Source: JAWKTT01 sp041398965 (GTDB taxonomy: Bacteria > Planctomycetota > Planctomycetia > Planctomycetales > Planctomycetaceae). From it: DNA of 64,000 nucleotides. The notes under the pieces are model-generated. The model made no database searches. It saw nothing but the letters and a program-made list of their open reading frames with translations, and was not told the DNA's origin. The stretch lies in contig JAWKTT010000008.1 of assembly GCA_041398965.1 (NCBI GenBank), positions 115,360 to 179,359 of the forward strand, in the 5' to 3' direction. How positions within the stretch are numbered: the first letter of the stretch is position 1; every line of letters begins with the position of its first letter. The translations under genes and the position numbers were made by a program. Positions 53,526 to 63,100 of this stretch are shown here, piece by piece.

Positions 53526-56006
53526 TCACTCCCTGGCATCATCCCACGCCGGCGTGTTGGACTTGGCTTGCCAGGGTTGCCAGAGGAGGGCGACGGTGTT
53601 GATGGTGATGTCGGACTTTCTCGGAGAGATGTCGTAGTACTCCAGAGCAAGCGACTCCGCTTCAAATTGTTGCGTGAGTGCGTCAATGGATTCGCTAAGT
53701 TCCTGTTCTAACTCCTCCCGCTCGTCATGGAGGGCGTCGAGTTTTTCCTCGGCTCGTTTGACGTCACCCTTTTGCTGCGACGCTCGGCTTGCCGAACGCA
53801 TCGCAGTACCTGCCTTGCTGATGTTCGTCGCACTTGCCAGTTTTCTGCCGAAGAGAGCACCGAGAATCGAGGTGCCGAATGTGACCATCGCCCCCATTGT
53901 CGCCCCTTTGGCCTGTTCTTCCTCGGTCTGCACTCGATGTTCGGCTGTCTGAATCTTCGATTGGAGGGAGTCGAACTTCGATGCATACTTTCCGCGCAGA
54001 CGCTCGATTTCTAAGTCCCTTCGTTCACGGGCTTCTTGACGCAGGGCGACGCGGAGGTCCCCTTCGGATTCGCCGGGGCGGGAATAACGATCGAGCGTCG
54101 GGCAATACCGCAGCGTCAAACGGTCGTTACGGTAGATAGCGTTCTTAAGGTCGGTCTTCCACCCGGTGTAGTTTGTCGACTTCGACAGATCGCCCGGAAG
54201 CTCATCAAACCGACACCCCGCGCCGGGCGAGCTTTCGAGTTCTAAGGGGCGTGCGTCATGAACCTCGGCCTCTTCCCAGATCGAACGAGGGAGATCTCGA
54301 CCGACCGGGCAGACACGTTGAATCTCTTTCCATTCATCGACGTTAGATTTCGAGTCGACGAAATGCACCTTCCCTATGCCCAGAATAGCCGGTCGATAAA
54401 TAATCTCGGCATCTCGTGGGACCGAGCGACTAATTCGTCCGTAGAACTGTTCGATACTTTGTGGTAATACTGGCGGACGTGAGCCCTCTGTGTTATCCGA
54501 TAGCGGTGCGGCAGTTGCGACGCTGGCGGTCATGGCGGCAGCAGATGATCGCGATGGAGAGTCGAGCCTTGTTGGTTGTGATGGCAGGGCTGCTTTCTGA
54601 GCGGCAACGACCCGTTGTATCTGGGCACGGGTCATTGGTCCGGCAAGATACGAGAGTGCCCAGCGAGTCTGCATGACAACCGGTTCATCCTCGTGAACAT
54701 TGTTCATCAGGAAGACCCGCGCCCCGACGCCGGAGAGAATTTGCTCGACGCGAGACCGGTTGAATTGCACCCCCGCAGTAGCCGAGGCCCCTTCGAGTCC
54801 ATCGAGCACCCGCAGTTTGTCCCGCTCGGTTTGCAGGCGTCCGAGGAACCATGTTCCGGCGTTCGAGAGGGCTTTGTAGTCGAGGTCAACCGGGTTTTGC
54901 GTCGAGAGCACGAGTCCGAGGCCGAACGCCCGTGCCTGTTTCAACAAGGTCAACAGCGGCATCTTTGACGGAGGATTCGCCGTTGGAGGCAAGTACCCGA
55001 AGACTTCGTCCATGTAGAGTAGTGCCCGTAAACTTGACGTCCCCGGCTGCGACCGCATCCACGAGATGACTTCGTTAAGTAGAATCGTCACGAAGAACAT
55101 TCGTTCCTGATCCGAGAGATGTGCGATCGAGAGGACGCACATCCGGGGCTTCCCTTCCGGAGTGTAGAGCAGCCTTTGGATATTGAGTGGCTCTCCCTGC
55201 ATCCATCCCGAGAATCCGGGGGATGCTAAAACATTATTTAATGTCATGGCGAGTGTCATTCGGTCTTTGGCCGGGAAGATCATCTCGATATCCATGATCC
55301 CGATTTTCTGGAACGGGGGAGACTGGATTTCATAAATCAGGGCGGCCATATCTAAGTTCCGACCGGCTCGCCAGGCGTTGTCTAAGATGTTGGAGATTAA
55401 GATGTGTTCGCGACTGCGGAGTGGGTCGGCATCTAAACCTAATAATGTGCAGAGAGCCGACGCAGAACCCGACACCCGTTCTCGCATCGCATCCATGCTA
55501 TCGAGGACGGCAGGAGGTGGAGCATCGAGCGATTTGAGGATGGTCAACGAAAGGCCGGCATCGGACCCCGGCGTGTACAAGACTGCTTCGGCGGCATCCC
55601 GCAGTTTTTGGATTCGCTCCGGGGTTTGCTGCCAGTCGGCAAGCCCCCTTTTCCAAAGGGCTGCCCGGTCTGTGGCGAACTCTTCGAGAGACATCCCCTT
55701 TCGAGTCGCTTCGTCCTGTTGGAGCCACGGTTGAAAGTCCCCCGGTTGAAGGTTGGGGAAGTTGAGCAGCAGGTTCCCCATGTCTCCTTTGGGGTCGATG
55801 ATGATCGATGGAATTCCATCGATGGCTGCCTCTTCGAGCAGCGTGATCCCCAGACCGGTCTTCCCGCTCCCGGTCATCCCGACGATGACGGCGTGCGTCG
55901 TCAGGTCTTTGGCGTCGTACAAGATCACGTCGTCCGTGACCCTTCCGGCTGCCATGTCGTGCTTCTTCCCGAGATAAAACGCCCCGAGTTTTTCGTAATC
56001 CACCAT
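53526..56006 (-). CDS. HerA/DUF87-like ATPase with C-terminal coiled coil
   Basis: 826 residues from the ATG at 56006 (MVDYEKLGAFYLG). The RecA-like HerA/VirB4-class core has Walker A GMTGSGKTGL (about 43-52), IIIDPKGDMGNLLLNFP, Walker B ALLYMDEVFGYLPP (about 330) and the sensor/arginine region LGLVLSTQNPVDLDYKAL. After about residue 480 comes a linker, and then at about 650-790 long charged helices (ARERRDLEIERLRGKY, EEKLDALHDEREELEQEL) interrupted by a Gly/Ala-rich segment (MGAMVTFGTSILGALFG). This ATPase class pumps or translocates DNA or other polymers. No NurA nuclease, SIR2 or conjugation gene is adjacent; two small membrane-protein genes follow. Substrate unknown. Confidence 0.88.
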   Translation of the reverse strand: MVDYEKLGAFYLGKKHDMAAGRVTDDVILYDAKDLTTHAVIVGMTGSGKTGLGITLLEEAAIDGIPSIIIDPKGDMGNLLLNFPNLQPGDFQPWLQQDEATRKGMSLEEFATDRAALWKRGLADWQQTPERIQKLRDAAEAVLYTPGSDAGLSLTILKSLDAPPPAVLDSMDAMRERVSGSASALCTLLGLDADPLRSREHILISNILDNAWRAGRNLDMAALIYEIQSPPFQKIGIMDIEMIFPAKDRMTLAMTLNNVLASPGFSGWMQGEPLNIQRLLYTPEGKPRMCVLSIAHLSDQERMFFVTILLNEVISWMRSQPGTSSLRALLYMDEVFGYLPPTANPPSKMPLLTLLKQARAFGLGLVLSTQNPVDLDYKALSNAGTWFLGRLQTERDKLRVLDGLEGASATAGVQFNRSRVEQILSGVGARVFLMNNVHEDEPVVMQTRWALSYLAGPMTRAQIQRVVAAQKAALPSQPTRLDSPSRSSAAAMTASVATAAPLSDNTEGSRPPVLPQSIEQFYGRISRSVPRDAEIIYRPAILGIGKVHFVDSKSNVDEWKEIQRVCPVGRDLPRSIWEEAEVHDARPLELESSPGAGCRFDELPGDLSKSTNYTGWKTDLKNAIYRNDRLTLRYCPTLDRYSRPGESEGDLRVALRQEARERRDLEIERLRGKYASKFDSLQSKIQTAEHRVQTEEEQAKGATMGAMVTFGTSILGALFGRKLASATNISKAGTAMRSASRASQQKGDVKRAEEKLDALHDEREELEQELSESIDALTQQFEAESLALEYYDISPRKSDITINTVALLWQPWQAKSNTPAWDDARE

Positions 56007-56275
56007 GATTCCGACTCTTTCTTGCAGCAACAAACGAAAGCAGAGACCTCCGTCATCCCTGCCGACTCAGGGAGGTTACCCGACACCCGAACCGCAACGC
56101 AAATGGTGAAGGGACTCGCCAGGCGATACGTCCTTTCGGACGGTGAACGGTGCTTGCTTGCGTTTCTTAGAGGGAAAGACCATCTTGCGGGTTCGGAAGA
56201 GCATGTCGCGGCTCGTCGCGATGGCTCCCGTGTTCGATGGAATCACTCACACCTTACTCACGAAGTTCTGGCATC

Positions 56276-57508
56276 ATGGCTCTGGTTAACGATCACTTTC
56301 TCAAGCTCAAGGCAGGATACCTGTTCCCGGAAATCGGTCGACGGGTCTCCGCGTTTACGCAGTCGAACCCGGACGCGAAGGTCATTCGGCTTGGTATCGG
56401 CGATGTGACGGAGCCTTTGCCCCCGGCGATCATCGAGGCGATGCACAAAGCTGTCGACGAAATGGCGACTCGCGAGACCTTTCGCGGTTACGGCCCGGAA
56501 CAGGGTTACGACTTCTTGCGAAACGCGATTGTTAAGCACGATTATCAAAGTCGTGGCGTCGAAATCGCGGCCGACGAAGTCTTCATCTCGGATGGTTCCA
56601 AGTGCGACACCGGAAATATTCTCGACATCTTCGGGGCCGGTAACCGAGTGGCAGTCCAAGACCCAGTTTACCCGGTGTATGTCGATACCAACGTCATGGC
56701 GGGTCGTACGGGAGAAGCCGATGCACAAGGTCGGTATGCCGGACTCGTGTATATGCCCTGTACTGCGGAGAACGATTTCTCTCCGGAGTTGCCGAGCGAA
56801 CCGGTCGATATGATCTATCTTTGCTATCCTAATAACCCGACCGGCTCCGTCGCGTCGCGGGAGACGTTGACCACGTGGGTCGACTACGCTCGGCAGAACA
56901 ATGCGGTCATTCTCTATGATGCCGCTTATGAAGCCTATATTACTGATCCCGAGATTCCGCACTCGATCTATGAGATTCCCGGTGCTCGGGAGGTGGCGAT
57001 CGAGTTTCGCAGCTTCAGTAAGAACGCCGGTTTTACTGGGACACGATGTGCGTTTACCGTCGTTCCCAAAGAGTTGATGGGGACGACAGCCGACGGGACA
57101 CGACAGGCGTTGTATCCATTGTGGAATCGGCGTCACTGTACGAAGTTTAATGGGGTCCCTTATCTCATTCAACGTGGGGCAGAGGCTGTTTATTCTGAGG
57201 CCGGGAAGAAACAAGTCGCGGACTTGATCGCCTTCTATATGACCAACGCAAAGCTCTTGCGAGAAGGTTTGGAAGCGTCGGGAGTGACGGTTTATGGTGG
57301 AGTCAATGCGCCGTATATCTGGCTGAAGACTCCGGGTGGGGCGAGCAGTTGGGAGTTCTTCGACACGCTGCTAAAGAAGGGATATCTCGTCGGCACGCCC
57401 GGCAGCGGCTTTGGGGCCAGTGGCGAAGGCTACTTTCGCCTCTCCGCCTTTAATAGCCGCGAGAATGTTGAAGCGGCCCTCGATCGGTTTCGTAAGGTCA
57501 TTGGCTAA
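56276..57508 (+). CDS. dapL: LL-diaminopimelate aminotransferase
   Basis: 410 residues, the standard DapL length. Fold-type I PLP enzyme with LKAGYLFPEIGRRV, RLGIGDVTEPLPPAI, YGPEQGYDFLRNAI, ISDGSKCDTGNI, YPNNPTGSVA, the PLP-binding Lys in SFSKNAGFTGTRCAF, and NGVPYLIQRGAEAV. The set GSKCDTGN with NAGFTGTRC is characteristic of DapL. It makes LL-diaminopimelate directly from tetrahydrodipicolinate, bypassing DapD/C/E, for lysine (and peptidoglycan where present). The ATG at 56276 matches the family N-terminus. DapL is typical of planctomycetes and chlamydiae. Confidence 0.96.
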   Translation: MALVNDHFLKLKAGYLFPEIGRRVSAFTQSNPDAKVIRLGIGDVTEPLPPAIIEAMHKAVDEMATRETFRGYGPEQGYDFLRNAIVKHDYQSRGVEIAADEVFISDGSKCDTGNILDIFGAGNRVAVQDPVYPVYVDTNVMAGRTGEADAQGRYAGLVYMPCTAENDFSPELPSEPVDMIYLCYPNNPTGSVASRETLTTWVDYARQNNAVILYDAAYEAYITDPEIPHSIYEIPGAREVAIEFRSFSKNAGFTGTRCAFTVVPKELMGTTADGTRQALYPLWNRRHCTKFNGVPYLIQRGAEAVYSEAGKKQVADLIAFYMTNAKLLREGLEASGVTVYGGVNAPYIWLKTPGGASSWEFFDTLLKKGYLVGTPGSGFGASGEGYFRLSAFNSRENVEAALDRFRKVIG

Positions 57509-57532
57509 CGATACATCAGGCTAACGATACAT
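57503..57532 (+). repeat. 14-bp direct repeat across the dapL stop codon
   Basis: GGCTAACGATACAT occurs at 57503-57516 and 57519-57532 with a 2-bp spacer. The first copy includes the dapL stop codon. It looks like a small local duplication. Confidence 0.75.
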
Positions 57533-57570
57533 AATCTGCCCGCCTCATCGCGGCACTACTGGGATGTTTT

Positions 57571-58641
57571 GTGGGAAGCTCTATTGATCTTGACGACCTG
57601 CGTATACCGTCACCAGAACGGTTGATTATTGACCTTTTACGCAAAGTGAAGGTCGAAGCGACAACAATTCTCGCCACTTCAAAAGGGCGAGGGCAGCTGG
57701 CGGTGGCGTTGTCGGCGAAGTACCCCGAGGCGAAGATTTCGCTCTCCTTTATGGACCTGTATGCCGCAGAGGAAACGCGCGAATACATGGAGTCGGAAGG
57801 GGCTGCGGTGGAGGTTCTTTGCGATCCCGATTTCCCCGAAGGCCCATTCGATCTCGCGGCAATTCCCCTCTCGCGGGGGGGAGAGTCAGAGTTGGCGAGG
57901 GAGCAGTTGCAGGAGGCCTTTGATCGCTTGCGCATGGGTGGGCTATTGCTGACCGGGGTCGACAATCGCAAAGACACATGGCTGCATCACGAGTTGGAAA
58001 AGTTCGGCAAGGGGATCACCCGCCTGCCGAATCGTTATGGAGTCGTGTATCGATTAAAGAAAGAACAACCTCTGAAGAGGCGTCGGGACTTAACTTGTGA
58101 ATTCGCTTTTCGGGATGGCGAGCACTTAGTCTATGCGTCGAGTCGACCGGGGGTGTTTAGTCACCGCAAACTGGACTTAGGGGCCCGCGCTCTGATTGAG
58201 GCGATGGTGGTGACGCAGGGGATGCGGGTGTTGGACATTGGCTGTGGGGCCGGAGCGGTCGGTTTGGCGGCTGCGATGCGGGCCGAAGGAGTGACAGTGC
58301 ATGGGGTCGACTCTCACGCCAGGGCCGTCGCGTCGATACTCGTCGGGGCGGCTAGGAATGGGGTGGCCAACCGTGTGACGGCGGAACTGCATGCTAACGG
58401 AGGTGTCGAGACTCCCGGCTCATTCGACCTCGCGGTGGGGAATCCCCCGTACTATTCGCATTACAAGATCGCCGAGATTTTTCTGCAATCGGCGAAACGA
58501 GGGTTGAAGCCCGGGGGCAAAGTTCTCATGGTCACCAAGCAGTCGGAGTGGTTCGAGGCCCGAATGGGACAACTGTTCGAGCAGATTGACACAACTGAAC
58601 AGCGTGGCTACCGCGTCGTATGTGGAGTGCAGCCGGGTTAG
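57571..58641 (+). CDS. RsmC/RlmG-like SAM-dependent rRNA methyltransferase
   Basis: 356 residues starting at GTG 57571. Two methyltransferase-like halves are present: a degenerate N-terminal Rossmann half (residues 1-150) and a catalytic C-terminal half with SAM motif I DIGCGAGAVGLAAA (about 217-230), an acidic VHGVDSHARAV and the NPPYYSH motif used for base N-methylation. This duplicated layout is typical of RsmC/RlmG, which methylate guanine N2 in rRNA. The precise rRNA position is not deducible. The stop overlaps the convergent ceramidase-like gene by 4 nt. It is 62 bp after dapL. Confidence 0.88.
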   Translation: MGSSIDLDDLRIPSPERLIIDLLRKVKVEATTILATSKGRGQLAVALSAKYPEAKISLSFMDLYAAEETREYMESEGAAVEVLCDPDFPEGPFDLAAIPLSRGGESELAREQLQEAFDRLRMGGLLLTGVDNRKDTWLHHELEKFGKGITRLPNRYGVVYRLKKEQPLKRRRDLTCEFAFRDGEHLVYASSRPGVFSHRKLDLGARALIEAMVVTQGMRVLDIGCGAGAVGLAAAMRAEGVTVHGVDSHARAVASILVGAARNGVANRVTAELHANGGVETPGSFDLAVGNPPYYSHYKIAEIFLQSAKRGLKPGGKVLMVTKQSEWFEARMGQLFEQIDTTEQRGYRVVCGVQPG

Positions 58642-60041
58642 TCTGCTGATTGCCGATGAACTTCGTTGATGATGACGTTTTCAACCTCGGGGGCCCAGAC
58701 GGTTGGGAGTCCATAATAGATCATTGCTCCGCCCCCTTCATACCCCCCTTCGGCTAAGACGCGGCGGGAAGGAATATAGGCCATCACGTCATGAGCATAG
58801 GCCGTCACCCAGACGTTCTGATGTTTAAGCGTGGGGGAACCTAATTCGTCTTTAATGCGAATCGCATAGTCGACGACCACTTCACCCCCAAGTGCGACCC
58901 ATATGAGGTCGGAGCCGAGCTTCCATGTCGAGACGGGATAGGGATATGTGTCGGACAAGGACTCGCCGGCATCGAGCGTCGCCAGGAGGGACTTAGCGCG
59001 GGCGGCAATGTAGATGTTGCTGGAGGAGGTGTCTCGGGTCAGTTCGTCGCGTGTGGGAAGCGTGGCAAACGGGAGCGGGACCTCGTGATAGGTCGTGCTG
59101 AGCGAGCCTACGATGGGATGTAACGGCGATTCGAGCACGGTATGGACGGCGTCGGCAAGTTGTTTCCCGTAAGACTGAGCCAGTTCGACTGTGCGTCTGG
59201 GGAGCGGGTTCTGATCGGCCCCACAACCGGCCCAGAAGAGGGCGACACAGCCGGGATGCGACTTTTCGAGGTTCTGTTGAGCGAAGCCGGCATAGTCTCC
59301 CGACCATTGATTGAGGGAGAGGACAGTACAGTGACAGGCATATCCGAACACCACTGCTGCGAGTTTGTCATCACAGTGAACCGCAAGGACTGGGACGTCG
59401 TGATCGACAGGGCCGAGGAGTTTATTCTCGGCTCGTAACATGGGGACGTCGGCCTCTTTGTTCGTGCGTCGATTGACTGCAAAGTCGGTCGAGCCACTAT
59501 GATAGGAAAGCGTGGCAGGTTTGAGGTTCGCAATGGACTTGTTCGCGAGGGTGATGAGTTGCTGTTGCAGTTCATTAGCATAAGTATCAACAAGCTTGCG
59601 GTTTGCCTCATTAAAGAGAAGATAGTGCATTGGTCGGAGATTTCGGGCGACGACGGGACCGGTGTGGGTGTGCGAGGCGGCCAGAACGATTTGATCGCGT
59701 CTGAGGCCGGTGGACTTGATGAGCTCGGCTGTGATCGACGTTGCAAACTCCCGCTCGATGCCGACAAGGTCGAGGGTAATGAGCAGGCCGCGGTTTCCCT
59801 GTGGGTCTTCGATGACGAGTGCTTTGGCGAAAAGGTCGGTCAGCGTTCCGTCTGCGGGAGTGGCCCCGCGGCTGGCGTAACCGGCCATCGGCATCGGGAC
59901 GCGAGGTGTGATGACGACCGCTGCGGCCCCCGCTTTCCATCCGTCGGCGAAGACGGGAGAGCCGACGACGAGGAACATGGCGAATGCCATCAGTCCGATG
60001 GCGATGAGTGTCAGACGATGCCGCGTCAAGGAATGTCTCAT
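58638..60041 (-). CDS. Exported neutral/alkaline ceramidase-like protein
   Basis: 467 residues from the ATG at 60041, with a signal peptide (LTLIAIGLMAFAMFLVVGSPVFA). The neutral ceramidase N-terminal fold is recognisable: WKAGAAAVVITPRVPMPMAGYASRG, TLDLVGIER, ASHTHTGPVV with putative zinc His, HCTVLSLNQW and FWAGCGADQNPLPR. The expected C-terminal Ig-like domain of full ceramidases is absent, as in many planctomycete homologues. It may hydrolyse ceramide-type or other amides outside the cytoplasm; the true substrate is unknown. It precedes, on the same strand and 62 bp away, the end of the hydrolase-cytochrome fusion gene. Confidence 0.85.
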   Translation of the reverse strand: MRHSLTRHRLTLIAIGLMAFAMFLVVGSPVFADGWKAGAAAVVITPRVPMPMAGYASRGATPADGTLTDLFAKALVIEDPQGNRGLLITLDLVGIEREFATSITAELIKSTGLRRDQIVLAASHTHTGPVVARNLRPMHYLLFNEANRKLVDTYANELQQQLITLANKSIANLKPATLSYHSGSTDFAVNRRTNKEADVPMLRAENKLLGPVDHDVPVLAVHCDDKLAAVVFGYACHCTVLSLNQWSGDYAGFAQQNLEKSHPGCVALFWAGCGADQNPLPRRTVELAQSYGKQLADAVHTVLESPLHPIVGSLSTTYHEVPLPFATLPTRDELTRDTSSSNIYIAARAKSLLATLDAGESLSDTYPYPVSTWKLGSDLIWVALGGEVVVDYAIRIKDELGSPTLKHQNVWVTAYAHDVMAYIPSRRVLAEGGYEGGGAMIYYGLPTVWAPEVENVIINEVHRQSAD

Positions 60042-60103
60042 GGCGGGAGTCTCGGGATGGAGGTTCAAAGTCGCATGAAAAAACGTCTGTCAGTGATGCA
60101 GTG

Positions 60104-63100
60104 TCAGGGGGTTTGTGCTGATTGCTTCAGGAAGGAGAAGAGGTCAGCCATCTGTTGGGGGGTGAGCTGCTTTTCGAGTCCTTCTGGCATGAGGGAGACG
60201 CCCGAGCTTTGCAGTGTGTCGATGTCGCCCCGGAGGATCGAGTCGGTTTTGCTCTCGCCGCGTAGCAACGTGAGGGAGGTGGCGGACTCGGCGGAGATGA
60301 TGCCAGTGAGGACACGACCCTCCTTGGTGACAAGCGTGTAGTTGAGGAACTCGGGGTTAATCTCCCGGTTCGGGTCGAGGATGTTGGTGAGTAGGAAGTC
60401 GTTGCCGCGCGTGACGGCAGCAGTAAGATTCGGGCCGATGGCGTGGCCGCTTTCTCCCACGCGGTGGCAGGAGGCACACTGTTTTTCGAAGAGTTCTTTG
60501 CCGATCATCGGGTTGCCGTGGAGGTCGAGGGCTTGTCGATAGCTGTCGACTAATTTTTGACGAGGTGCGGTGCCGATGCGGTCGAGCAGTGTCTGGGCGA
60601 GTTTCGCCGTCGGGGCGTCGGTGTGTTGGGCGAGTCCTCGGAGTCGGCTCGGTTGCAGATCGGTCAGGGGGATGGAATCGTCGGCAACTCGCTGAAGTAG
60701 AGCACGAGCGGAGGTGGTGCGGGAGAGAAGGATTTCTTCGGCGAGGCGTCGGCTGGTGGGAGTGAGTGTGGCCCAATGATCGAGCATCAGCGAGGTGGAC
60801 TCGGGGAGATCGTATCGGGCGAGCACATTGAGGGCGGCAGCCTGAAGTTCCGGCGGGATGGCAGGTTCCAGGAGTGATGCGAGGAGTTCCTTCGATGGGG
60901 CGAATTCGCCGAGGCCGAGTTGCGCGATACTGCGGATGCGGTCTTCGAGTGGAGCGTCGGCGTTGATGGCGTTCGACCGGGCGGCAGCGATCGTTTCAGC
61001 AAGCCAGCGCCGATTCTCTCCCCCGGTTGCGGCGGCGATCTGCTCTTCGAGGGGAGAGCCGGGCTTGAGGTTCAGGGATTGGAGTATCTGCTTCTTTAAT
61101 GCGGCGGACTGCGGGTTTGTGATGTCGAGCGACTGCAACAGGTTGATGAGTGCGACGACATCGCCGGGGGATGGGGATGCTGCGATTTGTAAGGAGAGGT
61201 CGATGATCCATTGTCGACCGGCAGGAGTGGTCATGAAGGGGGTGTTCGAGGCGAGTTCGGTAAGAACGGCACCCGCCGAGTTGGCAAGCGAACTGCGGAG
61301 AGCGATGGTCATCCAAGGGTCAGTGGGATGTTGTTGGATGAGGGTGACAAGGGCGGTTTGTTGGCGTCGACCGGTCAACTCGCCGAGCGTGAAGGCGAGT
61401 TGATATTGCACGTGAGGGTCGGGGTCGTCGACGAGGTTGAAAAGTCGATCACGAATGGCGGCTGAGTCGAGCGGTGAAGGGATGAGGCGGTTGGGTTGGT
61501 GACGAAACGTGGGTGGCTCGCAGAGGCGGATGGCGTGGGCGCGAATTCGAGGGTGCGGATCGTTGAGGGCGATGAGCAGTGCCGGTTCAGAGAGACCCTG
61601 GAGTTGATCGAGGAGGTAGATCGCGTGCAGTCGACTTTGTGGGGACTTGCCGTTCGCGACGATGTCGAGCAGTTGGGGGATGGCGGATGTGGCGTGCTGT
61701 TCGATGAGAAGTCGCGAGACGGTGTCGCGTGTCCAGCCGTTGGGGGAGTGCAGACCGTCGACGAGTTCGGTCACGGTCGCGGTCGACCAGTGGGGGAGGG
61801 TTGTACGGTGACCGATGGGGGCGAGTCGATAGAGGCGTCCCCGGTCGCGACCGCTGGTGAGGTCGAGGTGTTGCTTGATCTCCGGGGGGAGGCTTTTGGG
61901 ATGCTCGATGACTTCGCGATACATGTCGAGGATATAGAGGGCTCCGTCGGGACCATTGGCGAACTGCACCGGACGAAACCAATTGTCGGTGGAGGTGACG
62001 AGTTCGGATTGCGGGTCGATACGAGTCCCTTGATACAGCAATCCATCGGCGGTCAGCCGTTTGCGATGCACGAGGTTGCTGCCAACGTCTCCAATGATCG
62101 CCATGCCAGAGAGCGATTCGAGTGGGGGCGTTGGTGTGGAGGCGTGACCACGATGGATGGTGACGCCGGTCGCTCCGGTAAAATACCCGGCGGCTCGGCC
62201 TCCTCCTTCGACCGGTCCCTGCACCGCCCCGGAGACTCGCAGGCGGGTGCGGACGATACGCCACGGTTCGACAGGACTCGTCCGAAAGACATCGGCTTGC
62301 GGTCCATCGACGGCGATTCTCACGCGGGGACCGGGGCTGACATAGTATTTGTTCCGAGCGAGATAGCGGTCTTCATACAGGATCATCTGAAGGTGATCGC
62401 TGTTCGAGCAGACGAATTTTTGGCCCCAGTCATCGAACGAAAGTCCATGTTGTCCGCCGCCACTTTCGGCGGTCATCAGCCGGGTGCGGGGGTCAAAGGC
62501 GAAATCCCGACCGCGAAGGACGAGCGGTTCGGTTGTGTTGGCGATGCCGTCCACGCGGAGCACGCTGGCCCCGCTACTGCTGGTCGCTCCATGAATGCGG
62601 CCATCGAGACCCCATTGAAACGAGTTCATCAGTCCCTGCACATTGCTCCGTCCGAAGCCGGTATAGACTTTCTCGATGTGATCGGCCCGATGATCGCCGG
62701 TGGTGTCCTTCAGATACCAGATGTCCGGAGGTGCCCCGACATAGACGCCACCGTTCCAACAGTGGATGGCAGTGGGCCAGGAGAGTCCGTCGGCGAAGAG
62801 GTCGGATGTGTCGTACTGTCCGTCGCCGTCAGTGTCCCGCAATAGTCGAACACGACCCAACTTGTCGGTCTCCTGCTCGGAGTAGTCCCGCATCTCGATG
62901 ACATAGAGTGAACCATCCGCGTCGAAAGAGAGTGCGACGGGGTCAGTCACGAGCGGTTCCGCTGCGACCAACTGCATCTCGAAACCGGGTTGGACATGAA
63001 ACGACTTCAGCGCGTCCTCAGGCTCCAGGGGTTGGAGTCGTGGCAATTCCGCTTTGTAGTCGAGTTGTTGACTGGGGGTATGCTTCAGTGCGGCATCGAT

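Noticed and set aside
61496..62845. 449-residue open frame on the plus strand
   Set aside because: It is antisense to the hydrolase-cytochrome fusion, which has clear domains; no domain or SD in the antisense frame.
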